From: CAZJBP01 sp964544115
GTDB lineage: Bacteria; Verrucomicrobiota; Kiritimatiellia; UBA8416; JADHWI01
Length of the DNA stretch: 6,047 bases
NCBI GenBank assembly: GCA_964544115.1
Contig: CAZJBP010000206.1
Span: 1-6,047, forward strand
Direction of reading: 5' to 3'
Made by a program: the position numbers and the translations under genes
Notes under the pieces: model-generated
Databases searched by the model: none
What the model saw: only the letters and a program-made list of their open reading frames with translations
What the model was told of the DNA's origin: nothing
Shown here: positions 1-5,762 of the stretch, piece after piece
Layout: each line of letters starts with the position of its first letter
How positions within the stretch are numbered: position 1 is the stretch's first letter

Positions 1-2699
1 TGACAAACTCGCCATCGGTTCCGGTATTTTCACGATTACCTGTTGTGTTGCCTAGTGGTTCAAACCAACGATGCATATATCTGCGGAACACTTCAGGAGT
101 GCGCCTTGGTGGGTTCAACGTGAACAACGGCTCCTGCACGCCGCCCGTTGGGGGGGCTGGCGCACGCTCTGACGTCCAATCACTCATGATCTGCGTGGTG
201 AAATTTGCAGGCAATACGGCGAAAGGTGACGGTGGTGGTCTCCTCTGTCTCTATCCTACGACACTCGCAATTCAGGACTGTCAGTTCGCCTGGAACACGG
301 CAAGTAGAGGCGGCGGAGGCATGGCAGTAGTGGGTGTTGCTGGCTCGTCGGCACATATCCTCCGGACCCTTGTGGATAACAACTCTACGACATCCGATGG
401 GTCGTACGCTACTGTCCAGGGAGGCGGCTTCTTGATCTTTAACTCGTTGGGAGCAGTCACTGTTACGAAGTGCGCATTCCACAACAACACAGTGGAGGAC
501 TCGGTTGAGATTCTCGACAGCAACTATGTGTGCGGGGCGTACGGTGGTGCGATAGCCATCGACACTGCCGTATCGAGAGTCATGGTCCTGTTCACGGACG
601 TCTTTGGGAATGGAGCGAGAAGCTTGAGCAACCGGGCCGCGGGCGGCGGTTTGTCCGTCCGTAGCTCAGAGCGTGAAGTCATCGTAAGTAACTGCCAGTT
701 TAGGGTGAATTATTGTCAAGGCTTCGCTAACGCCGACGCCTGCAACTCTCGCGCCGTTGGCGGAGGCATCTATGCAACGCTATCCACAATAGACGTGAAG
801 AATACTGATTTCGTATCCAACTTCGTGCATACAAGCGGGAAAGCCAATCTCCCAGAATATTCGTCAGGGACAAGCTACATTCCAGACCACATGGCCTATG
901 GTGGAGCGATTGGCGGGTACAAGGACGCAAAGATTGTGATCTCGGAGTCGTACTTTAAGTTGAACCAATCGACATACTGCGGCGGGGCTCTGGGCTTCGT
1001 TGGTTACCACGAGGCCATCACTGGAGAAACGAGCGGAAAGAACGATCTCACCCTGCAAACCATTGATCTGAAAGAGTCAAGGTTCGAGGAGAACACTAGT
1101 GTCTGGCACGGCGGTGCAATTGTGGGCGCCAGCAAGTTCTCTGGTGGCAGCATTGCGGACTGCCATTTTGTGCGTAACAAAGTGTCGGGTAATAGGGAGA
1201 CTTGCTCTACTCTTACCGGGCGAAAATACGAGGCCTCTGCTGGCGACTATGGGGATGTGGATGCCGACGGCGGAGCAGTCTCGTATCAAGCGGCGAACGC
1301 CGGAGCGCTCGTTTTCGCCGACTGCAGATTCCTCGAGAACCAAGCCAATGGCGGTGGTGGGGCGGTAAAAGTCGGGGGGGGGGCGACGGCCGGCTATGTG
1401 CGCTGTAAGTTCGAAGGTAACTGGTGCGCTGGCAGCGGAGGTGCCGTACGCTCTTCTACTGGGGGTAAACTATCATTCATCGATTGCAATGTCACTGGTA
1501 ACTGGGCGGGGCGGGTTCTTAGCGGATTTGACAGTTGGTGTGATGAACAGGGGAGTGGCGGAGCGGTAAGTCTTGAGTTGTCGCAGGCGACAATTCAGGG
1601 AGGCACGTATGAACATAACACGGCAGGAAGGCCGTCCATGGTCAGGGATGGTGGTGCGTTCAACATGCAGTCGGGTTGGAGAGGGGTAATTGTTACAACT
1701 GCATTCGGGGTATGGCCTTCAGATATAACCAGCCTAACCGCTTGCGACGTCCACATTGCCGGAAATGTAGCGCATAAGCTTGGTGGTGTCTTAGACGCGA
1801 AGAATGAGGCGGGCTCGATGGCTATAGAGTTCGTCAGGTGTACAGTTGAAGACAACGCCGGAATGGCCTTAGTCAATTCCGACGGCGTCAGCGATGATAC
1901 GGAGGATCCCGTTCGATGCAACCCTATGTATGCTGGCGTTTACGCTTCGTACGCCCCCGTCTTGCGCTTCCCGGTTGACGGGTTCTATGTTGAGAGATGC
2001 GATCCAGGCGGTACGATGGAGCCGGCAACTACGTTCCGTCTGGACAAGTCCATCCTGCGGGCGAAGGCAGGTTCGACCGGTATTGGCCTGTACATGCTTT
2101 CACAGGACAACACAGATGGGAACGCGGCGACCATTACGGACACAAGTGTCGATGGCTGGCGGGTGGGTGTCTTGACGCGCCATAGCGATATCGCGCAATT
2201 GAGCAACTGCGAATTCATCTACGCGAGCCAGCGCCCGGCCAGAGTTGACGATATCATGGTCCTGGACCATCCTGAGTACGGAAAGAACAATCAGATTGTT
2301 GCCGTTAAGCGTACTCTCTTCGACGCGCACACAAATGCAGTTGGGGTGATGATTGCCAGAGGAACACCTGAAGTTGGACCGTTGAATATCGCGGTTGAAG
2401 AGTCGTATTTCAAGGGGCGACAGCTCACGGCTGCCTCTACCCCAGCTCTGCCAGGCTCCGCCCCGGCTCCGATGATTGCAGCTAACGGAGGGATCGTAGT
2501 CCTTAGCCGGGCGCTTAGCAGCGTTGACGCTGAGAACTGCTACTGGGATCACTCATCGGGACCCTTGACCGAAGGCCCTCCGGCGTCGTGGAATCCACCA
2601 GGCGGGTTTGCTTCACGTATGGTCGGAGTCTTCCCGTTCGAGACGGCTCCTCCGGCTGTCGGCCCTCCCGCCGGCATCGGAGCACCAGGCTATCCCTGA
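1..2699 (+). CDS. Right-handed beta-helix protein with Pmp-like repeats, 5' end outside window
   Basis: Frame is open from base 3 to the TGA at 2697-2699, giving 898 visible residues. A GTG at 45 could be a start, but it lacks a ribosome binding site, no signal peptide follows, and the upstream codons read as normal protein, so the gene most likely starts left of the window. Numbering from codon 45: residues 8-30 (NQRCIYLRN...GFNVNNG) are a typical early beta-helix coil; residues 63-605 carry about 15 turns alternating GG[AG]-hydrophobic with [C/x]xFxxN, the signature of chlamydial polymorphic membrane proteins; residues 606-825 form more irregular beta-helix; residues 831-840 (NCYWDHSSGP) match the NYWG..sGP-type motif common at the end of bacterial beta-helices. 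A Pro/Gly-rich tail ends the protein. No autotransporter barrel, PEP-CTERM or dockerin is visible. Probably secreted or surface-attached; adhesion or glycan binding are guesses. No enzyme active site was recognised. Confidence 0.87.
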   Translation, partial: TNSPSVPVFSRLPVVLPSGSNQRCIYLRNTSGVRLGGFNVNNGSCTPPVGGAGARSDVQSLMICVVKFAGNTAKGDGGGLLCLYPTTLAIQDCQFAWNTASRGGGGMAVVGVAGSSAHILRTLVDNNSTTSDGSYATVQGGGFLIFNSLGAVTVTKCAFHNNTVEDSVEILDSNYVCGAYGGAIAIDTAVSRVMVLFTDVFGNGARSLSNRAAGGGLSVRSSEREVIVSNCQFRVNYCQGFANADACNSRAVGGGIYATLSTIDVKNTDFVSNFVHTSGKANLPEYSSGTSYIPDHMAYGGAIGGYKDAKIVISESYFKLNQSTYCGGALGFVGYHEAITGETSGKNDLTLQTIDLKESRFEENTSVWHGGAIVGASKFSGGSIADCHFVRNKVSGNRETCSTLTGRKYEASAGDYGDVDADGGAVSYQAANAGALVFADCRFLENQANGGGGAVKVGGGATAGYVRCKFEGNWCAGSGGAVRSSTGGKLSFIDCNVTGNWAGRVLSGFDSWCDEQGSGGAVSLELSQATIQGGTYEHNTAGRPSMVRDGGAFNMQSGWRGVIVTTAFGVWPSDITSLTACDVHIAGNVAHKLGGVLDAKNEAGSMAIEFVRCTVEDNAGMALVNSDGVSDDTEDPVRCNPMYAGVYASYAPVLRFPVDGFYVERCDPGGTMEPATTFRLDKSILRAKAGSTGIGLYMLSQDNTDGNAATITDTSVDGWRVGVLTRHSDIAQLSNCEFIYASQRPARVDDIMVLDHPEYGKNNQIVAVKRTLFDAHTNAVGVMIARGTPEVGPLNIAVEESYFKGRQLTAASTPALPGSAPAPMIAANGGIVVLSRALSSVDAENCYWDHSSGPLTEGPPASWNPPGGFASRMVGVFPFETAPPAVGPPAGIGAPGYP
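231..1859 (+). repeat. Pmp-like GGA[I/V/L] / FxxN protein repeat array
   Basis: About 15 degenerate turns of 25-55 codons. GG-type motifs begin near residues 63, 89, 126, 167, 200, 239, 286, 313, 356, 409, 437, 465, 505, 536 and 580 (numbering from codon 45). Most are followed by an F/V-x-x-N motif such as CQFAWN, CAFHNN, CQFRVN, YFKLNQ, RFEENT, CHFVRN, CRFLEN and CKFEGN. The repeat is in the protein; the DNA copies have diverged and show no long identical stretches. In the Pmp family each such unit forms a turn of a parallel beta-helix. Confidence 0.8.
1374..1383 (+). repeat. Poly-G tract (G10) inside the beta-helix gene
   Basis: Ten consecutive G encode three Gly and the first base of an Ala codon in the turn around residues 444-447. 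It is the longest homopolymer seen in the window. One extra G moves reading into a frame that stops at 1406-1408; one lost G gives a stop at 1567-1569. Poly-G tracts of this kind drive slipped-strand phase variation in several bacterial surface-protein genes, including some chlamydial pmp genes. Whether it varies here is unknown. Confidence 0.9.
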
Positions 2700-2721
2700 G
2701 TCGGGCCCTGATCAACGTCTC

Positions 2722-2750
2722 TTGCCAACAGGGTGAGGGTGCAGTACATT
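2722..2750 (+). promoter_or_regulatory. Candidate sigma70-type promoter for the 2786 gene
   Basis: TTGCCA (2722-2727, five of six matches to TTGACA) and TACATT (2745-2750, four of six to TATAAT) are separated by exactly 17 bases, in the short gap after the beta-helix gene. Transcription would start near 2757, leaving a leader of about 30 bases. Found by eye, so a chance match is possible. Confidence 0.4.
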
Positions 2751-2766
2751 TTAACGCGAACTTTAG

Positions 2767-2774
2767 TGAAGGAG
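2767..2774 (+). promoter_or_regulatory. Ribosome binding site deciding the start at 2786
   Basis: TGAAGGAG is a strong Shine-Dalgarno match. It lies 11 bases before the ATG at 2786, slightly longer than usual spacing. A nearer ATG at 2778 is in another frame. The site supports 2786 over the in-frame ATG at 2588 inside the upstream gene. Confidence 0.65.
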
Positions 2775-2785
2775 CGGATGATCCC

Positions 2786-4726
2786 ATGAATACGAGAGGC
2801 ATCCGTGCGTGCAGTTGTTGCCATGCGCTCACCGTGGCGTCCATGGTCGCATGGTGGGCATTTGGTCCTCCGGCCCAAAGTGCCCTGGGCGCGAGCGTTC
2901 GTGCGACAACGGAAGACGAGAATCAACGACTGTTCAACGTGCTTGAGCATAACGCACGTTTGCTGGACGACTCTGCAAGTGCCAATTCCAACGATGTGAA
3001 ACGTCTGTTGGCGCTCTCCGGCGTGGCGGAGGATCTTCAGAGCATCGACGCCTTGCGGGAGGGCTCCTTGCTACACGCGAAGGCCGTGATTGAAAGACAC
3101 ATGACTGAGCGAAGAGCGGTCGTAGAAGGCAAGCAGACCCGAGGCCAGAGTCTGGAGTCGTGCCTCAAACGTTTCGCCAGTGAGGAAATCGACATACGGT
3201 ACCAGTTCGCTCGGTTAAGACTCCCTCCATTTGACGAGTTGTTCAGCCCCTCAATGAGGGATCGCGAGTTGGCTGCGGCTCTGTTTGCTGCGATGAAGAC
3301 AGCTTCCGGATCGGATGACCGCGTCGCTGAGAGTTTCCAAAAGCTACTGATTAGCCCGCACGCCGAGGCTGACGTGGATGGATGGATTGCCTGGCTGGAT
3401 GGTCAGCCCGCCTCCATCAATGAGGCGATCTGGCCGTACCTTCTGCTGGATCCAGTGGTTGGAAATATGCAGTCCATACTCACATCGAAGGGGTTTCAGA
3501 GCGCCATTGGGAGGGTGTACCCTCATCTCTTCCGTTCAACGGCAATCGAGAATCGCCAAGAGCTCTTGCAGGTGCTTTCGGCGGCACCGAACGATGCGGC
3601 CCTTAACGCTGGCCTGATGGACTGCAGTCCATCCTTCCGCGTCGCAGCGCTTGCCCGTGATTTGGTGACGGATGACACCGTTGCCTTGAGATTCAGGGAG
3701 GCGGCGCTCCGCCTTCTCCCTGGATCGAGTAGAGATAGGGCGCTGGGAAAGACGCTCCTGAATATGGCTGCCAGCGAGACATCGGACCGACTGAAGATTG
3801 TGTTGCTGGAGGTAAGTAGTCTCCCCGGGCCGTTGTGGCTGGTTGACATCGGAGATGTGGCAAAGGTAGCCGAGGCGGCTGATACCTCGCCGACAGTTCG
3901 CGCAGCGGCACAATCTCTTCTGGACCGTAGGAATGGGCGCGCACGTGTGCAACAACAATCGGCCGTCGAACGTACGCGTGCCTCTTATGAGCAGGTGATG
4001 GCCGACCCTGCAAGGGAGCGGGACGCGGCATCGCTCACGAAGATAGAGGCATTCAACGTCGATGAAACGATAAAGGCAAGCGCCCGCTACTCTGCTGCGC
4101 TCTCCGCGTGGGCCTGGCAACGCCGGACAGTGATGGCGGAACTCGAGTTGCTTTACGCATTGATCGAGGACTATGGACGTGCGCATGAAGGAGAGGCGCC
4201 GCGTTCCTTGGATGTGCTGCAATTGCCGGCAGGCATCGATCCATCGCGATTTCGGTATCACCCTGTAAAGAGGATGGCGAGCGTTGGCCCAAGTGTGATC
4301 CTTGTCACAACGCGCGATGCTCTGCTCTTCCTCGGTGGAACCAGAATCTACGTTCAGGAGGGAAACATCAACAATCCGGAGAAGGTCTATGACATGGAGA
4401 TCTCGCGCATTCGACGGCTTGTCGAGCAGGGGAACGTAAAGAGTGTTCCGTTCCGATCAGCTCGTGAGATGCAGGATATGGCCCCTAAGCTGTTCTGCGT
4501 TCTGCGAAACGGGGCTGTTGTCGAGTTGACGAAGTCCAGGACTGTGAAGTACGTCGAGGCCAACAACATGGCTAGGAGTCAGACCCGAGATCCCCTGGTC
4601 TCGGCGGATGAGATTCTTGCCGCGTTCCGGGGAGCCGACGAGGATATATATCGTTTCGGGTGGACAGCGGTCCAAGACCGCGGCATCGCGGAAGACGCTC
4701 CCAAGGACGCAGGGGCTCTGGAGTAG
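2786..4726 (+). CDS. Exported helical protein of unknown function, pseudopilin-like C-terminal region
   Basis: 646 residues; family not recognised. The start at 2786 is chosen because of the TGAAGGAG just upstream and because a signal peptide begins there: basic N-terminus (MNTRGIR), hydrophobic core at about 14-35, small residues near a possible cleavage site after AQSALGA (about residue 36). Residues 40-135 are charged and helical, possibly coiled coil. Residues 155-380 are helix-rich with HEAT-like stretches (for example 282-293, 300-311 and 368-380). From about 450 to 525 a long helix ending EDYG is followed by GEAPRSLDVL, then DPSRFRYHP and short beta-like segments. This order recalls the C-terminal domain of GspG-like pseudopilins, but the protein lacks a prepilin N-terminus, so the likeness may be only structural. 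The rest (530-646) is mixed and charged. Likely periplasmic or surface-exposed. It follows the beta-helix gene after 86 bases and probably has its own promoter. Confidence 0.85.
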   Translation: MNTRGIRACSCCHALTVASMVAWWAFGPPAQSALGASVRATTEDENQRLFNVLEHNARLLDDSASANSNDVKRLLALSGVAEDLQSIDALREGSLLHAKAVIERHMTERRAVVEGKQTRGQSLESCLKRFASEEIDIRYQFARLRLPPFDELFSPSMRDRELAAALFAAMKTASGSDDRVAESFQKLLISPHAEADVDGWIAWLDGQPASINEAIWPYLLLDPVVGNMQSILTSKGFQSAIGRVYPHLFRSTAIENRQELLQVLSAAPNDAALNAGLMDCSPSFRVAALARDLVTDDTVALRFREAALRLLPGSSRDRALGKTLLNMAASETSDRLKIVLLEVSSLPGPLWLVDIGDVAKVAEAADTSPTVRAAAQSLLDRRNGRARVQQQSAVERTRASYEQVMADPARERDAASLTKIEAFNVDETIKASARYSAALSAWAWQRRTVMAELELLYALIEDYGRAHEGEAPRSLDVLQLPAGIDPSRFRYHPVKRMASVGPSVILVTTRDALLFLGGTRIYVQEGNINNPEKVYDMEISRIRRLVEQGNVKSVPFRSAREMQDMAPKLFCVLRNGAVVELTKSRTVKYVEANNMARSQTRDPLVSADEILAAFRGADEDIYRFGWTAVQDRGIAEDAPKDAGALE

Positions 4727-4769
4727 TCGAGGCACAGGTCTCCCTCTCCTGCCTTCCTGAGTGGAAATG

Positions 4770-4795
4770 CAAGCCCCCCGCCCAAGGGGGGCTTG
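4770..4795 (+). terminator. GC-rich hairpin between the 2786 and 4810 genes
   Basis: CAAGCCCCCC (4770-4779) and GGGGGGCTTG (4786-4795) pair perfectly over 10 bp around a six-base loop. It starts 43 bases after the stop of the upstream gene, the usual place for a terminator. No T-run follows, so it may be a weak terminator, a 3'-end stabiliser or an attenuator. It ends three bases before the ribosome binding site of the next gene. Confidence 0.65.
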
Positions 4796-4797
4796 GT

Positions 4798-4803
4798 AAG
4801 AGG
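4798..4803 (+). promoter_or_regulatory. Ribosome binding site for the 4810 gene
   Basis: AAGAGG lies six bases before GTG 4810 and twelve before ATG 4816. The spacing favours GTG 4810. The site directly follows the preceding hairpin. Confidence 0.55.
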
Positions 4804-4809
4804 TACGCA

Positions 4810-5202
4810 GTGAGCATGCCGAACAAATGGGCGGTATTGGCTCTGGTGTTGTGGGTGATTGTGCTCTCGGTAAGTATCGCCGCATTGCCGAGGACTCGAT
4901 CGAGAGCCCCATCGCATGTATATGACGAACCTCTGGAAGCGGTCAGACTCGTCGCGCGGGCGCCCGGCATGTGGACTACGAGTGCACCCATGCTCCTGTG
5001 TGTTGCGCTTCCCCTGCGAGTGGATGTGGACGGGTTTGTCGCCGTGCAGCCCTATGTGTCTGCGATGATGTGGGCACTGCTTTTGGTCACTACATTGACA
5101 AGCGGAACACCTCGGGGAATGAAGCGGTTCTTGTTGGTGATTTCTGTCGAAACCGTGCTTATCCTTGTCACCTTCTCCACGATGGTCCCGATAGCGCCCT
5201 GA
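4810..5202 (+). CDS. Small membrane protein of unknown function (130 aa)
   Basis: The GTG at 4810 is preferred because AAGAGG is six bases upstream; ATG 4816 would give 128 residues. The frame is open further upstream to 4660, but that part overlaps the previous gene and the hairpin and encodes basic, Pro-rich sequence. Visible segments: a transmembrane helix or uncleaved signal at residues 7-26, a polar stretch at 27-57, a moderately hydrophobic patch at 58-69 followed by charged VDVD, a helix at about 82-98, a short basic loop (PRGMKR), and a last helix at 107-126. That makes three or possibly four membrane passes. No conserved motif or family was recognised. About 66% of third positions are G or C by hand count. 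No promoter is evident between the hairpin and the start, so expression may depend on read-through from the upstream gene or on a promoter inside it. Confidence 0.72.
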   Translation: MSMPNKWAVLALVLWVIVLSVSIAALPRTRSRAPSHVYDEPLEAVRLVARAPGMWTTSAPMLLCVALPLRVDVDGFVAVQPYVSAMMWALLLVTTLTSGTPRGMKRFLLVISVETVLILVTFSTMVPIAP

Positions 5203-5257
5203 CAGGCAGGGGTATTGTGGTCACTCATGAGGGGAAAGCAGTGATAGGCAAGAATAG

Positions 5258-5506
5258 CGAACTGCCTTCGAGGACCAGATCGAAGGGATCTCGCCCGGCC
5301 CCTCGACCAACGCGGCCCACAAGTACGTCGTGGTCGACGATTACTACCAGACGGACACCAACGCGATCCCCGGCTACGCGGATTTTAACATGCCCTTCCC
5401 CGAGTACGGTCCCGCCAACAAAACGATCTTCGTCCCCATCGTGGTGGAGTTCATCCCGCCATGTTCCGACCTTCCCGTCAACTGGAGCAACGTAAGCGCC
5501 CTGTGA
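5258..5506 (+). pseudogene. C-terminal remnant of an unidentified protein-coding gene
   Basis: This frame runs from just after a TAG (5255-5257) to TGA (5504-5506), 82 residues, with no usable start. Its first in-frame GTG is 5330 and first ATG 5390, both deep inside. It nevertheless looks strongly like coding DNA: about 70 of 80 codons end in G or C, and the protein is well mixed (AFEDQIEGISPGPSTNAAHK near the start, VVDDYYQTDT in the middle, VPIVVEFIPP near the end, closing with WSNVSAL). The family was not recognised. Reading through the TAG leads to another stop (TGA 5228-5230) without a start between. The simplest view is a gene that lost its 5' part at a rearrangement near 5250. Alternatives are a frameshift that separates it from a GTG at 5241 preceded by GAGGGG, or a sequencing error. 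Confidence 0.6.
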
Positions 5507-5660
5507 ACCCACATACCGCCGCCACCTGCGATATGCGATCCTCCTCACACTGGGGACAGGTAAACTGCTTCGAGCAGGGCAAGTAATTGCCGCATGTCTC
5601 TCGTTCGTTTCCGTCTTCCCCGCCGAGACGCTGCGTGGTACAAACGCCCACGTGCTGTGA

Positions 5661-5695
5661 GGGACGCGCGGTCCCGCGGTGGCGCGGGAACCGTG
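5661..5695 (+). terminator. Overlapping, mutually exclusive hairpins; terminator or attenuator candidate
   Basis: GGGAC (5661-5665) can pair with GTCCC (5671-5675). Alternatively CGGTCCCGCG (5669-5678) pairs with CGCGGGAACCG (5683-5693) over 10 bp with one bulged A and a GTGG loop, extendable by a G-T and a C-G pair. Both use 5671-5675, so only one can form at a time. No T-run follows. It could end transcripts of the upstream remnant or regulate the downstream gene. Confidence 0.4.
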
Positions 5696-5747
5696 GGGTG
5701 CAACACTTGGTCTCATGAACGTCGGGCGGGGGTTCGGAGTTGATCTC

Positions 5748-5756
5748 AAGGGGGGG
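5748..5756 (+). promoter_or_regulatory. Ribosome binding site for the 5763 gene
   Basis: AAGGGGGGG ends six bases before ATG 5763. It is an unusual G7-containing Shine-Dalgarno. It supports 5763 over the in-frame ATG at 5715, which has no such site. Confidence 0.5.
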
Positions 5757-5762
5757 CGTGGA

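Larger units (their letters stand above)
5507..5762 (+). other. Structured intergenic region before the 5763 gene
   Basis: 256 bases without a convincing gene on either strand. It holds a small inverted repeat (CGTGG 5634-5638 with CCACG 5648-5652), the stronger nested hairpins at 5661-5695, and the G-rich ribosome binding site of the next gene. No clear promoter boxes were found. The minus strand across 5521-5600 has an eye-catching CPQC pattern that is treated as doubtful. Confidence 0.5.

Noticed and set aside
45..47. GTG as the start of the beta-helix gene
   Set aside because: No ribosome binding site, no signal peptide after it, and the same frame is open and protein-like back to base 3.
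150..156. G7 run near the left edge of the beta-helix gene
   Set aside because: Shorter than lengths usually linked to slippage; noted only as similar in kind to the G10 tract.
2588..2785. Upstream in-frame extension of the 646-residue protein
   Set aside because: It overlaps the end of the beta-helix gene, encodes Arg/Ser-rich sequence, and would bury the signal peptide that begins at 2786.
2810..2824. CSCCH, a formal CXXCH heme-binding motif
   Set aside because: It lies at residues 9-13, in the front part of the signal peptide, with no cytochrome context; a chance match.
3536..4261. Long minus-strand open frame (241 codons)
   Set aside because: It is fully antisense to the 646-residue gene, its protein is Arg/Cys-rich without domain character, and the plus strand has start, signal peptide and ribosome binding site.
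4645..4650. TATATA as a -10 box for the 4810 gene
   Set aside because: The nearest -35-like TTGCCG is 22 bases upstream, too far, and it would leave the hairpin between promoter and gene.
4660..4809. Upstream extension of the small membrane protein
   Set aside because: It overlaps the previous gene and the hairpin, and encodes basic, Pro-rich sequence; AAGAGG marks 4810 instead.
5221..5244. TCACT...AGTGA inverted repeat just before the 5258 remnant
   Set aside because: Only five base pairs with a 14-base loop; expected by chance, and no operator or mobile-element end is recognised.
4971..5495. Plus-strand frame of 174 codons overlapping the small membrane protein and the 5258 remnant
   Set aside because: Its first half is Cys/Arg-rich and offset from the membrane protein frame; its second half is an Arg/Thr/Ser/Pro-rich shadow of the GC3-rich 5258 frame.
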